A stretch of 64,000 bases of DNA from an uncultured Fidelibacterota bacterium (GCA_902526795.1 CABZMF010000004.1:1-64000), one strand, 5' to 3'. Numbered from the stretch's first letter, positions 51,467-61,493 are shown. The notes: a model not told the origin generated them from the sequence alone. Numbers and translations are program-made.

Positions 51467-53650
51467 TTAAAAAGTATAATCAACTCCTAAATTGAAGCTA
51501 CGTGGCATTGTTGGTCTTGCGCCATAAGGACGTCTTGCAGCAACACCATCATCATCCATGAAATTATTTACGCCAAGTGATAGGGTAATATTGTCTTGAA
51601 GAGCATATCTCATGCCAAGATCAATTATTGTGATTGCGTCAGTTGCATCTGAACCTGAAATACTTCCAGAACCTGCAACTGTTCTCATTTCTGATGTTTG
51701 CTTCAAACTTATATTTGCAGAAATTTTGTCAACAATCAATCCAAGATTTATAGAAACCATAGTATCTGGAAGGTATGGTAATTCATCTCCCTTTGATACA
51801 TCTCCCCAAAATCCGTCAAAAGATTCTTGAAATTCAGAATTAGTACTAGTAAATGCTAACTCTAGTGGCAATTGAAGTCTATCATTATCGACTAAAAGTC
51901 TTCTTAGATAAAGTTCAAATCCTGAAATATCAACAGCACCACCATTAAAGAGTTCATCTGTACCACCTCCAGAAGCAGCTGTATCTGCTCCAAGAAGGTT
52001 ATCATAACTATTCATAAATAGAGTGAATTCTAGACTATTTAAACCTTTATTAGATTTAAATCCAATCTCAGTATTCATACTAGTTTCTGGGTCTACTGCT
52101 TTATCAGTTACACCAGATGTTCCTGGTCCAGGAGGAGCAAAACCCTTATGAATTCCAAGTGAAACAGTTTGAAATTCATTAATTGTATATTCTACACCAA
52201 CACCTGGAACTATAACATCCATAGTATGTTCTCTCTCTGATGGAGCTTCAGATCTATCAGGATCTGTTTTGCCCCAATCATCTCTCATAACTGTGATTTC
52301 TTCATACCTAGCACCAGCAGTAATCGTCATTGCTCCGGTTGTAAATCTATCCTCAACAAAAAGAGCAGTTGCTTCAGCAGAATCAATTCTATTTGAATCT
52401 GAACCCTTTGTTGCTTGAGTTGTCAATACTAATTGGCCGCTTTGCATTCCATAGCGGTCTTCCCACTGGAATCTGTCCATTTCGTCATTGTGGACTCTTA
52501 CACCAGCTTGAATGTCGTGTCCACCAGTTCTAACATTTAATACTGCTTGTAAACCGGAAGAATAATATTCTCTATTATTCGCTTTAATCCTATAAGCGTC
52601 ATCTGCACTGTTTTGTGCATTCATTAGCGCATAGAATTCATTCCATCCGTCAGCAGTTGTTTTTGTAATTGAACTTAAGCTCATGCCATTTACTTTATTT
52701 AACTTATACCAGTTTCTGGCAAAATCGTTACTATATCCGACTACAGCTAAACTCATATTATCACTAAGCTTTGCAGCATATGACAACATAACTTGTGAAT
52801 GATCAGCGTCAAATTCATCTAAAGCAGTTGCTCTATATCTACGTAATGGATTATCGCTAAAATCACTATCTGTTAAACCTAGGTAGGTTTCATCTGATAA
52901 TTCGTCAGTCATAGAATATTTAAATTCTAAAGCATGTGACTCACTGAAACTATATCTTAATTTTGTCATAAAATCAGTCTTAGAATATCCAGTGTCTCCC
53001 CCGCCATCAAGCTCTTTAAAACCATCTGTTTTGTCTGAATAAAGTTCAATTAAGTAAGCAAAGTTACCTAAAACATCTCCAGATCTAACTTGTAATAATG
53101 TTTTACCAAAACTTCCAAGATCTAATGAAACAGAATTGTGTTTTGAAGTAGGAATTGGTGTTGAAATATAATTTAAAGAACCACCTGTAGTGAAAGGACC
53201 GTGTTTAATTTGTGTAGATCCTTTTCTTACTTCGATGGACTCCATTCTACCCGCTGTTGGTGAATAATAAGCAGCTGGAGAAGCATATGGAGCTGGAGCA
53301 ATTAAAACACCATCTTCCATCACATTAAGCTTTTCCATTCTTAAAGAACCAGTTCCTCTTACACCAATATTAGGTCTCAATCCTAAACCATCTTCTTCTG
53401 AAATATATACACCAGGAATTCTACCAACAATTCGGTGAATATCTGTGTATCTAAATTGATCTAACTCAGATTTACTAACCACATCACTTGGTTCAGCATT
53501 TCTTAAGAACATTCCTGAAGTAATACTTTTTGATTCTGCTAGAACTTCAACAGCATCTAAAGCAATTGGTTTAGTTGAATCTGATTCAGCTACAACATTT
53601 TGTGCGTATGTAATATTTAATATAAATAAACATAGTATCAGTTTTCTCAT
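51467..53650 (-). CDS. TonB-dependent receptor, FecA-like
   Basis: A 727-residue outer-membrane receptor: signal peptide (about 1-16), plug domain (about 40-150) with Asp-Gly-Val-Leu-Ile-Ala-Pro-Ala-Pro-Tyr and Val-Arg-Lys-Gly-Ser-Thr-Gln-Ile, and a 22-strand barrel ending Tyr-Thr-Phe. The plug is closest to the FecA/ferric-citrate receptor group, so the substrate is probably an iron chelate, though no FecR/FecI signalling extension is present at the N-terminus. Its promoter lies between palindromic repeats that may bind a metal-responsive repressor. Confidence 0.92.
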   Translation of the reverse strand: MRKLILCLFILNITYAQNVVAESDSTKPIALDAVEVLAESKSITSGMFLRNAEPSDVVSKSELDQFRYTDIHRIVGRIPGVYISEEDGLGLRPNIGVRGTGSLRMEKLNVMEDGVLIAPAPYASPAAYYSPTAGRMESIEVRKGSTQIKHGPFTTGGSLNYISTPIPTSKHNSVSLDLGSFGKTLLQVRSGDVLGNFAYLIELYSDKTDGFKELDGGGDTGYSKTDFMTKLRYSFSESHALEFKYSMTDELSDETYLGLTDSDFSDNPLRRYRATALDEFDADHSQVMLSYAAKLSDNMSLAVVGYSNDFARNWYKLNKVNGMSLSSITKTTADGWNEFYALMNAQNSADDAYRIKANNREYYSSGLQAVLNVRTGGHDIQAGVRVHNDEMDRFQWEDRYGMQSGQLVLTTQATKGSDSNRIDSAEATALFVEDRFTTGAMTITAGARYEEITVMRDDWGKTDPDRSEAPSEREHTMDVIVPGVGVEYTINEFQTVSLGIHKGFAPPGPGTSGVTDKAVDPETSMNTEIGFKSNKGLNSLEFTLFMNSYDNLLGADTAASGGGTDELFNGGAVDISGFELYLRRLLVDNDRLQLPLELAFTSTNSEFQESFDGFWGDVSKGDELPYLPDTMVSINLGLIVDKISANISLKQTSEMRTVAGSGSISGSDATDAITIIDLGMRYALQDNITLSLGVNNFMDDDGVAARRPYGARPTMPRSFNLGVDYTF

Positions 53651-53663
53651 TTGTCTCTCCTAT

Positions 53664-53736
53664 TATTGAGATTGTGTCGCAAATTATAAAGAGAAAAAAA
53701 TATAAATACAAGTACTATTGAGATTTAATCTCAATA
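53664..53736. promoter_or_regulatory. Operator: 21-bp palindrome plus extra half-site around the TonB-receptor promoter
   Basis: TATTGAGATT (53716-53725), one base, then AATCTCAATA (53727-53736) form a perfect palindrome. A third identical TATTGAGATT lies at 53664-53673. They bracket the predicted promoter, one upstream of the -35 and one near the start point. This is typical of repressor control, but the repressor is not identified and the site does not match the classic Fur box. Confidence 0.6.
53683..53711 (-). promoter_or_regulatory. Predicted promoter of the TonB-receptor gene
   Basis: On the minus strand TTGTAT (53711-53706), 17 bases, TATAAT (53688-53683). The -10 is a perfect consensus; the -35 is weak. 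Confidence 0.5.
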
Positions 53737-53740
53737 ACGA

Positions 53741-54772
53741 TTATTTATAGAGGAAGTCTGATACAAAAATATTTGTATTTCTTGGGTTTAGGGCATCTCT
53801 ATTTGAAGAAAAAACAAGTTTTTTTCCATCTTTTGAAAAAACGGGGAATGAATCAAATGTTTTATTATTAGTTAGTCTTATTAATTTTTTAGTAGAAATA
53901 TTAATCATATATAATTCAAAATTACTTCCAAATGCATTGTAATCTTCCCTCCAATCATCCATATTTGAAGAAAATACAATATGCTTACCATCTGGGTGCC
54001 ACGATGGTGCCCAATTTGTTGCACCATTATTTGTTAATCTTTTTTTATTTGTTCCGTCTCTTTTAGCTACGTAAATATCCAAAGGAACTGATTCAATAAA
54101 TTTTTTATCTAAATTATTCTTCCACTTGTTTTTTTCCTCTTCATTTGATGGATACCAAGCTCTCCAGACAATTCTATCACCCTCTGGAGAATAAAATGCT
54201 CCACCATCATAACCATATTCTGAGGTAATCTGAATGATATTTTCACCGTTGTAATCCATTTCAAAAAGATTTATGTCACCATTCCTAAGTGATGTGAATA
54301 TTACCTTCTCTTCATTTGGGTGAATTGTAGTTTCAGCATTATATCCTGGATAATTTGTTAATTGTACAACTTCTCCATTTTCATACCTAAATATTTCATA
54401 GTCTCTAAGTGGCCAAATATATTTTCGAGGATTTGGATCTTTATAAATTTCAGGGCAGTCCTGCCCCAAATGCATTGTTGAAGAAAAGAAAATGTATTTA
54501 TCGTTTAAAGAGTAATATGCGCAAGTAAATGCACCATCATAAAGAGGAAATTCGGTAAAATTTTTTCCATCTATATCAACAATATATAGCTTATCGCACT
54601 CATTATTATTTCTTTTTGACTGAAACACAACCTTAGAATCGTCAGCGTTAAAGTAGGCTTCACCATTGTCACCTTCAAATGAAAGTTGTGTTACATTTTC
54701 TAGACGAAAATTAACAGGATTTTCACAGCCGAATAATAGTAGAATTAATGCTATAAATCTAAAATTGGACAT
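53741..54772 (-). CDS. PD40/TolB-like beta-propeller lipoprotein
   Basis: A 343-residue protein with a lipoprotein signal (Leu-Phe-Gly-Cys, Cys16) and about five WD40-like PD40 blades, each with a Ser-x-Asp-Gly-Lys/Asp-Gly-x-x-Ile-Val-Phe-Ser-Ser-Asn-Arg pattern. TolB-like propellers bind proteins or glycans at the cell envelope; the target is unknown. Its start overlaps the end of the M28 peptidase gene by 14 bases. Confidence 0.85.
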   Translation of the reverse strand: MSNFRFIALILLLFGCENPVNFRLENVTQLSFEGDNGEAYFNADDSKVVFQSKRNNNECDKLYIVDIDGKNFTEFPLYDGAFTCAYYSLNDKYIFFSSTMHLGQDCPEIYKDPNPRKYIWPLRDYEIFRYENGEVVQLTNYPGYNAETTIHPNEEKVIFTSLRNGDINLFEMDYNGENIIQITSEYGYDGGAFYSPEGDRIVWRAWYPSNEEEKNKWKNNLDKKFIESVPLDIYVAKRDGTNKKRLTNNGATNWAPSWHPDGKHIVFSSNMDDWREDYNAFGSNFELYMINISTKKLIRLTNNKTFDSFPVFSKDGKKLVFSSNRDALNPRNTNIFVSDFLYK

Positions 54773-56027
54773 CGATTTTTAACTCTTCATCATTTCTTAA
54801 GATTGTTGCTTGAGCTTTTGATCCAGGTTCAATTTTTGATAGTATTTCCATATATTTGTATATATCATCTACTACAATATTTTGAATTTTGATAATAACA
54901 TCGCCATCCTTCATCCCTGAATTTTTAGCAGGTCTGTTATCTAAAACAGCATCAATTTTTAAACCAGAGCCTTGGTAAGCATAATCCGGCATGACACCGA
55001 ATGAAACTTTCATTCTTGCAGGTGTTCTTTCCGACTCTTCCTCAAGCTTTGGTAATGCTTTAAATTCTAATCTATCGCTTCTATTAGCTGCATTATCTAT
55101 AACCTGCTCTGCTAAATCAGAAATAAGCTTTAAACCTTCGTAATTAACTAAATCTGCTTCATCTCTAGGCGTATGGTAATCTTTATGTATTCCTGTAAAA
55201 AAGAATAATGATGGAATATCTTTTCTGTAAAAATTATAATGATCAGAACGAGAAAATAAACTTCTTACTCCACTAGCTGTATGTTCATAGCTTGTGACAT
55301 TTAATTCACTTTGGTCAAAAAATGGCTTTAAAGTCTCGCTAAAGCCATTAGCTGTAGGAACCCCACCAATATAAACATTTTTATTTTCATCTAATCTTCC
55401 AATCATATCCAAATTAACCATCAGTTGTACTTTTTCTAAATCTACTGTTGGATTTTCAGCATAAAACTTCGAACCTAATAAACCTAATTCTTCACCACCA
55501 AAAAGAATGAAAACTAAGGTTCTTTTATGATTCTTTGTTTCAGCATATTTCTCAAACAACTCAAGCACCATTGCTGTTCCTGAAGCGTTATCATCTGCTC
55601 CATTATTTATATTGTCAAAAAATAACTTACGACCTTTTGGTGGGTTTGCAGTTGTATCATAATGACCACCAATAATAACATATTCGTTTTGAAGTAATGG
55701 ATCATTTCCAGGTAAAACTCCTATAACATTATGAGTTAATGCAGTTTCTTGAGTTCTCCTATTGATGATTACTTCAAAATCTTGAACGTCCACAGATGAA
55801 GATGATTTTTGAAATAAATTAACCATATATTCTTTTGCTAACTTATCCCCTTTACTACCTGGACTTCTACCGCCTAATTTATCAGATGCCAAATAACCAA
55901 CACGTAATTTAAAATCTTCAACAGTCGTTTCTGATTGAGTTTTTTTAGGTGTTGTAAAATCTAGAAAATTTGAAGAGTTAGAACTGCAACCTATTAAAAA
56001 TAATATTAAAAATATTAAACTTCTCAT
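54759..56027 (-). CDS. M28-family zinc aminopeptidase with PDZ domain, lipoprotein
   Basis: A lipoprotein (Leu-Ile-Gly-Cys) with a peptidase M28 domain (about 90-310). Metal ligands appear as Gly-Gly-His-Tyr-Asp, Asp-Asp-Asn-Ala-Ser-Gly, Glu-Glu-Leu-Gly, Asn-Leu-Asp-Met and a late Tyr-His-Thr-Pro. A C-terminal PDZ domain (about 335-420) follows. The ATG at 56027 is chosen over one 15 bases upstream because AAAGGA lies 6 bases before it and it directly begins the lipoprotein signal. It probably trims peptides in the periplasm. Confidence 0.9.
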   Translation of the reverse strand: MRSLIFLILFLIGCSSNSSNFLDFTTPKKTQSETTVEDFKLRVGYLASDKLGGRSPGSKGDKLAKEYMVNLFQKSSSSVDVQDFEVIINRRTQETALTHNVIGVLPGNDPLLQNEYVIIGGHYDTTANPPKGRKLFFDNINNGADDNASGTAMVLELFEKYAETKNHKRTLVFILFGGEELGLLGSKFYAENPTVDLEKVQLMVNLDMIGRLDENKNVYIGGVPTANGFSETLKPFFDQSELNVTSYEHTASGVRSLFSRSDHYNFYRKDIPSLFFFTGIHKDYHTPRDEADLVNYEGLKLISDLAEQVIDNAANRSDRLEFKALPKLEEESERTPARMKVSFGVMPDYAYQGSGLKIDAVLDNRPAKNSGMKDGDVIIKIQNIVVDDIYKYMEILSKIEPGSKAQATILRNDEELKIDVQF

Positions 56028-56041
56028 AAAAATTCCTTTCA

Positions 56042-56656
56042 TTAGAATAGATAACCTATAAGAACGTAACTTAACGCAAAAATAATAGTAAGGACTATAA
56101 TAAAGGTATTAAAATGTTTATCCATTATTGCTTTTATTGGTTCACCAAAAAATTTAATTAATAATCCGATTATTATGAATCTACCACCTCTTCCAAGTAT
56201 TGAGGCAATAATAAAAACTGGAAGGTTTATTTGAAAAACCCCTGCTGTTATTGAAAAAACCTTATAAGGTATTGGAGTAAATGCTGCAGTAAATATTACT
56301 AAGAAATTATGTGCATCGTATTGTGCTCCAACATTATCAAATACTTCTGAAGTAAATCCTGGAATTATACGAAAAAAGAAATTTGCAATAGCTGTAAGAT
56401 CTCCGTTGGGTGTGTACCATAAGAAATAACCAATAATAAAACCGAAAATACCTCCTAATACTGAACCGAATGTACACATAAAGACATAGTACATTGATTT
56501 CTTAATCTTACCTAAACACAGGGCCATTAACAAAGGATCAGCTGGAACGGGGAAAAATGAAGATTCAGAAAATGCAACTAGAAATAAAACTAAAGTACCA
56601 TATGCACTCTCAGCCCAAGATAAGACCCATTTGTAAAGATCTTTTAATGGGTTCAT
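56042..56656 (-). CDS. DedA/VTT-family (YqaA-like) membrane protein
   Basis: A 204-residue multi-pass protein with the YqaA-type start (Trp-Val-Leu-Ser-Trp-Ala-Glu-Ser), Phe-Ser-Glu-Ser-Ser-Phe-Phe-Pro-Val-Pro-Ala-Asp and Gly-Ser-Val-Leu-Gly-Gly, hallmarks of VTT/SNARE-associated proteins. Relatives are lipid scramblase-like transporters. It follows the giant propeller gene by 3 bases. Confidence 0.88.
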   Translation of the reverse strand: MNPLKDLYKWVLSWAESAYGTLVLFLVAFSESSFFPVPADPLLMALCLGKIKKSMYYVFMCTFGSVLGGIFGFIIGYFLWYTPNGDLTAIANFFFRIIPGFTSEVFDNVGAQYDAHNFLVIFTAAFTPIPYKVFSITAGVFQINLPVFIIASILGRGGRFIIIGLLIKFFGEPIKAIMDKHFNTFIIVLTIIFALSYVLIGYLF

Positions 56657-56659
56657 AAA

Positions 56660-59600
56660 CTATCTGATTTTTACCATTTTTTTGGCTTTGATGAATTGAC
56701 CACCGTTTGGATTTTTAGGTGTATACATTTGATAGAAGTATACTCCTGAACTTACTTCATCTCCTGTATCATTTGTTCCATCCCACACTACAGTGTAGTA
56801 ACCAGGACTTTTATCTTCGTCAACAAGAGTTCTAATAATTTGACCTCTAATATTAAATATTTTAATAACAACATTTTGATCAGTTGGAACATCATATTCA
56901 ATCGTTGTAAAGCTAGTAAAAGGATTTGGATAACTTTGCTTTAACTCAAGAACATCAGGAATCAATTGTCTTCCATCAACTCTTAATTTACCGCCAACAG
57001 CAGCTGCAACATTAAATGATTGTCCATCTGTAGCAATAACGTTCCATGAACCTTCGGTTACTGTTACAGTATCTGTTTGAGCAATTAAGTCTTCCAAAGC
57101 CCATGTTCTAAAGTTATCTGAAGTATAATTTGTCATAGATAAAAATTCTAAACCTTGATATCCAATCATACGGTATTGAACATCATCACCGTCAACATCT
57201 TGAGCAGGCTCCCATTCAAATCTAATTGAATCAGCAACATTCTCAGGAGTTATGTACAATGTTCTAAAGTCCGTTCCTGGAATATATTCACCACTTCCAA
57301 TTAAAAATTCGCCAATTGATCCAAATGCAGAAGGAGGATCATTCACTGGATTTACGGTAGCATTAAATGATACTGATGTCGAGTCAATACCACCATTTAA
57401 AACTCCTCCGTCATCCTTAACTGTAACAGTAATTAAAGAAGTTCCAAATTTATTTTCATTTGGGATTAAAGCTAGTTGTTCAGAACCAGATTCAAGTATA
57501 TTAACTTCTGAAAATAACTCAGTATTATCTGCTAAAGCTGTAATAGTTATGTTTTGAGGATTAACATCTCCTCCATATGAAATACCAGTTAAAGTAAGGA
57601 CAAATTCAGTATCTTCAAAAAACTCAACGTCAGATGGAACATCAACTGTAGGTGCTTGATTAGGTGCTAATATAGGTTTTACTTTGATTTCGGATGAAAA
57701 TGGTCCTTCTTGACCATTTATTTCAACAGCAAGTTTGTAATAATAAAAAATGTTACTATTTAAATTTGAATCGGAAAAATCAATGCCTGGATAATCAACA
57801 CTGGTTAGGAAATTTGAACTACTTGGAGAAAATCCTTCTTCTATATCTCTATAAATATTCACTCTAGTTGTTGAATCTCCAATTAATTCCCATGTTAGAG
57901 TAACACTACCTTCTGATGGGACAGTGTAAGTAACAGTTGGTGCTTCACCTTGCACATTGCCTGAAGGATTGACAACAAAAAGGCCTTCATCAATTCCTGT
58001 AACTGCAATTACTCCACTTGGATAAAAAGGATAATTACTCCACGTTCCATTAAAGGAAGTACTATTGTTTGAAGGGTATACGTCAAAAAAGGCAGATTCA
58101 GTTGGAGAAGTTATATTTGATATATCTAATACTCTTAATCCGCTTGTATAGTGAGACATAAATACCTTATCACCAATAATATAGTTATTATGATCGATTG
58201 AAGGTGTAGGACCTAAATACGTTGTTTCGACCACGGGATTACTTAGATCTTCAACATTCCAAATTAAAGTTCTGGTATTACTATAAGCGTTACTATTTTC
58301 ATCTAATTCATCATTAACAATAAAATATCTATGGTCCTCTGTTAACCAACCTTGGTGAGTATAGTAATTATCATAACTTCCTAGGCCAATTGTTTTTGCA
58401 CCAGATGAGTCCTCTGATTTTGTACTTAAATCTGCAATCCAAACATTAGTTTCATTTGAACCAAAACAAATCTCTTTACCAACATAATTTGAATCTGGAC
58501 CATTATAAACTACACATTGAACATCATGCGAATATCCGGTACCGTTTCTACCAGTATTTGGATCAGAAACACAAGCCGCTTTTGAAGGAATGGATGGAGT
58601 AGAAATATCAACAATATGCAGTCCTCCGGGACCACAAGTTTGAGTACCAACAGCATATGCATATCCAGTATCTTCATTAATAAAAATATTGTGTGCATTT
58701 CCAAAACCACTATAATAGGCAGTATTTGAAAATGTTGTTGGAGAGGATATGTTTCTCAATTCTGTTAAATCAAATACCTGCATACCATGTCCACTAGCTT
58801 CTGAAACAATAAATACGTGATTTTGATAAACTTTCAAATCTCTCCAAGAAGAGTTATTCGTCTGAGTTGGTAATCTTCCTAAATAAATAGGATTTTCTGG
58901 GTTAGAAATATCAACAAATGAAGTTCCGTTACTCATACCTACTAATGCATACTCTTTATTGGTTTGAGGATCTGTCCAACCCCATATATCATTTAAAGAG
59001 GTTGAATTAGAACCACCAATTTCTGTTTTATCCATATAAGACATTAAATCGATTTGATTACATTCAAATTGACCTGCAAAGCCATTTACACATTCAATTT
59101 TATCTTTAATTGAAACTATTTCACTTGCAGTAGAAAAGCTTTCATTCACAGTTCTATTGCTTTTATCATTACTATAAACGTGAAATTGATTAGCATAATA
59201 ATCTCCAGCTAATAAAAAATCATCGGTCATTAGAACACTTCTTCCAAAATAATTTTCGGGAGAATCAGAAACAATTTCACCATTGTATTCAAAACTTTCA
59301 GAATTCTTTAGAGAAAAATTATAAATTGTTTTTTGATTGAAAGTTGATATCGATATCTCATTATTTGATTCAGAAAACTTATAACCAAAGTGAGAATTAT
59401 CTGAAATATTATTGGGTTGTAATTCGTAAGGATTTGTCCATGAATTACCGTTTAAATTATTAGAATTACGTACAAAAGGATAAACAAAAACTTTACCTTT
59501 ACCATTGTCATAATTCAAAGCAGCAACATACAAATTTTTGTCTCCTACATATACTGATTCACCAAATTTATGATAGTCTGAAGTAGTATTTGAATCATCA

Positions 59601-60373
59601 CTCTTATGTTGCTCATTATGATTATGATCAATTGGATTAGGAATAACAGAACTTGATGAAATACCACCATTAAATTCAATTAAGTGAACATAATCTTTTA
59701 AAGACCCAATTAATAATTTACCATTATTAAAAGAAGTTGATATTCCAAAACCAAACTTATCTGATCCTTCTGCATAACACCCTTCAACATCTCCTAAATT
59801 TCTTACGTCAATTGAATGGATCGGTTTAGAATTATTCTTTAAATTTGAGTTATTTAAGGAATAAACATAAACTAATCCATCATTATAAAATGGTGATGAG
59901 ATAGATAAATAATCATCTGACAAAGCAACACTGTATCCAAACTTATGAGGAAAACCCTTATTTTCAAAAGAGGTAGGATTAGTAAATACTCTATCTATTT
60001 CCCAAACTTCATTTATTTTTTTAAATAAAAAAGCTGCACCATGACCATTATTATATCCTGGAGAACCAACTAGTAAATAATTATTTGAAATATCTAAACT
60101 AAAACCAAAATCATCTCCCGGCATAGGATTTGGTGAATTTAATTCTCTTACTTTTGTTAATACACCTGCATCATCTACATTATAAATATCAATTGCTCTA
60201 GGAGTTAAAGAAGAAAAGGTTTTAGCAATAACTAAATTGTTATTTGAAAAAGACATTGGTACAGAACGACCTCTACTAAGTAATTCGGCAGAGTGGTTCT
60301 TTCCAAGTGAACCAGCAAAAACACTACTTATGAATATTAAAATTAAAAATATTTTATATTGATTTCTAAACAT
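56660..60373 (-). CDS. Very large secreted beta-propeller protein with C-terminal sorting domain
   Basis: The 1237 residues comprise a signal peptide (about 1-20), FG-GAP-like propeller repeats (about 25-420), a choice-of-anchor-B/LVIVD region (about 450-800), a fibronectin-III-like domain (about 820-910) and a cadherin-like Pro-Thr-Val-Asp-Val domain. A C-terminal Type IX-style sorting domain closes the protein (Tyr-Pro-Asn-Pro-Phe, Gly-Val-Tyr-Phe-Tyr, Lys-Lys-Met-Val-Lys). It is probably exported by the T9SS and attached to the cell surface. No catalytic motif is visible; adhesion or polymer binding is likely. It lies 3 bases upstream of the YqaA gene. Confidence 0.88.
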   Translation of the reverse strand: MFRNQYKIFLILIFISSVFAGSLGKNHSAELLSRGRSVPMSFSNNNLVIAKTFSSLTPRAIDIYNVDDAGVLTKVRELNSPNPMPGDDFGFSLDISNNYLLVGSPGYNNGHGAAFLFKKINEVWEIDRVFTNPTSFENKGFPHKFGYSVALSDDYLSISSPFYNDGLVYVYSLNNSNLKNNSKPIHSIDVRNLGDVEGCYAEGSDKFGFGISTSFNNGKLLIGSLKDYVHLIEFNGGISSSSVIPNPIDHNHNEQHKSDDSNTTSDYHKFGESVYVGDKNLYVAALNYDNGKGKVFVYPFVRNSNNLNGNSWTNPYELQPNNISDNSHFGYKFSESNNEISISTFNQKTIYNFSLKNSESFEYNGEIVSDSPENYFGRSVLMTDDFLLAGDYYANQFHVYSNDKSNRTVNESFSTASEIVSIKDKIECVNGFAGQFECNQIDLMSYMDKTEIGGSNSTSLNDIWGWTDPQTNKEYALVGMSNGTSFVDISNPENPIYLGRLPTQTNNSSWRDLKVYQNHVFIVSEASGHGMQVFDLTELRNISSPTTFSNTAYYSGFGNAHNIFINEDTGYAYAVGTQTCGPGGLHIVDISTPSIPSKAACVSDPNTGRNGTGYSHDVQCVVYNGPDSNYVGKEICFGSNETNVWIADLSTKSEDSSGAKTIGLGSYDNYYTHQGWLTEDHRYFIVNDELDENSNAYSNTRTLIWNVEDLSNPVVETTYLGPTPSIDHNNYIIGDKVFMSHYTSGLRVLDISNITSPTESAFFDVYPSNNSTSFNGTWSNYPFYPSGVIAVTGIDEGLFVVNPSGNVQGEAPTVTYTVPSEGSVTLTWELIGDSTTRVNIYRDIEEGFSPSSSNFLTSVDYPGIDFSDSNLNSNIFYYYKLAVEINGQEGPFSSEIKVKPILAPNQAPTVDVPSDVEFFEDTEFVLTLTGISYGGDVNPQNITITALADNTELFSEVNILESGSEQLALIPNENKFGTSLITVTVKDDGGVLNGGIDSTSVSFNATVNPVNDPPSAFGSIGEFLIGSGEYIPGTDFRTLYITPENVADSIRFEWEPAQDVDGDDVQYRMIGYQGLEFLSMTNYTSDNFRTWALEDLIAQTDTVTVTEGSWNVIATDGQSFNVAAAVGGKLRVDGRQLIPDVLELKQSYPNPFTSFTTIEYDVPTDQNVVIKIFNIRGQIIRTLVDEDKSPGYYTVVWDGTNDTGDEVSSGVYFYQMYTPKNPNGGQFIKAKKMVKIR

Positions 60374-60423
60374 GATCTTGGAGATAAAGTATAATAATAA
60401 AAAGTAAAAATTAGAATCTATTT

Positions 60424-60987
60424 TTAAGATAAATCTTTTATTGATTCGTCAAGAAATAGTGATTTATCTACTGCAGAAAAAAATTCACTAAAAAACTCCA
60501 TTGATCTTTTTCTCTGACCACCACCAAAATTAACTCTTAGTGAAGACGTATATGGTTCTGTATCATTAATCGCTTTAATAGTAACTGTTGCAGAAAGTTT
60601 ATAGTCTTTGACTACCACTTTTTCTCCGCCGTCTCCTCCCTTTCCAGAAGTTTGATCTCCATCTGTGGCTACAAACCACCATATCGCGGCTATAATAGCA
60701 AGAACGCCAAGAGCTTTTTCAGCATCTGATGGTTCTTTTTGCTTAGGTTTTTCAATTTTGCTGGCGGTTATCAAACCAAACTCTTCATTCAACGTATCTA
60801 TGGTAAACCCTAGATCTTGAAATGCACCAATGGTCGACTGCATTAGCTTTTTTGAATTTATATCGTACTCTCTCGTTTCAACTGCTCTTTGAGCTGCGGT
60901 TGATTTTTTTGATGATCCAACGGACGATGCACAGCTTGTCGAAAGAAAAATAAATAAAAAAGAGTGTATTACAACTTTCTTAAACAT
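60424..60987 (-). CDS. Lipoprotein, tandem paralogue A
   Basis: A 187-residue lipoprotein (Ser-Thr-Ser-Cys, Cys19). It contains Thr-Arg-Glu-Tyr-Asp, Gly-Ala-Phe-Gln-Asp-Leu-Gly-Phe-Thr-Ile-Asp and Glu-Phe-Gly-Leu-Ile-Thr-Ala-Ser-Lys, all repeated in the adjacent 60991-61488 product. It differs by a central hydrophobic segment (Val-Leu-Ala-Ile-Ile-Ala-Ala-Ile-Trp-Trp-Phe) and a Gly-rich loop inserted between the two conserved halves. The function is unknown. Confidence 0.7.
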   Translation of the reverse strand: MFKKVVIHSFLFIFLSTSCASSVGSSKKSTAAQRAVETREYDINSKKLMQSTIGAFQDLGFTIDTLNEEFGLITASKIEKPKQKEPSDAEKALGVLAIIAAIWWFVATDGDQTSGKGGDGGEKVVVKDYKLSATVTIKAINDTEPYTSSLRVNFGGGQRKRSMEFFSEFFSAVDKSLFLDESIKDLS

Positions 60988-60990
60988 TTA

Positions 60991-61488
60991 TCAGTTTATT
61001 GTTTGATCTAAAAATAATGATTTATCTAATGCTGCAAAGAAGCTCTTAAAAAATAAATCAGAAAATTTTATGTCACTGCCTTCAAAATTAACTCTCAAAG
61101 ATGACAAAAATGGATTTATCGAAATTTCCTTTACAGTGATGGTTGCAGATAATGTCAAAGGTGCAATTATTACATCACTATTATCTTCAAATCCAGTTAA
61201 AGCTCTTAAAAATGCCTCAAATGGACTTTCTTCAAGATTTGTTCTTGCAGTAGTTGTGCCCTTTGTTTTGCTAGCTGTAATCAAACCAAATTCAGCGTTT
61301 AAAACATCAATAGTGTAACCTAAATCTTGAAACGTACCAATAGAAGCTGTAATAAGTTCTTTTGTTGAAACATTGTATTCTCTAGTTTCAGTTGCCCTTT
61401 TCACTGCTGTAGTTCGTTCTGGCATCATTGATGCACAACCATTGAAAATTAAACCTATTGATAAGGCTAAAAATAGATTTTTGTTCAT
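60991..61488 (-). CDS. Lipoprotein, tandem paralogue B
   Basis: A 165-residue lipoprotein (Phe-Asn-Gly-Cys, Cys18) sharing Thr-Arg-Glu-Tyr-Asn, Phe-Gln-Asp-Leu-Gly-Tyr-Thr-Ile-Asp and Phe-Gly-Leu-Ile-Thr-Ala-Ser-Lys, plus the C-terminal Ser-Leu-Arg-Val-Asn-Phe and Asp-Lys-Ser-Leu-Phe-Leu-Asp, with paralogue A 3 bases downstream. The pair arose by tandem duplication. No family name is recognised. Confidence 0.7.
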   Translation of the reverse strand: MNKNLFLALSIGLIFNGCASMMPERTTAVKRATETREYNVSTKELITASIGTFQDLGYTIDVLNAEFGLITASKTKGTTTARTNLEESPFEAFLRALTGFEDNSDVIIAPLTLSATITVKEISINPFLSSLRVNFEGSDIKFSDLFFKSFFAALDKSLFLDQTIN

Positions 61489-61493
61489 CTTTC

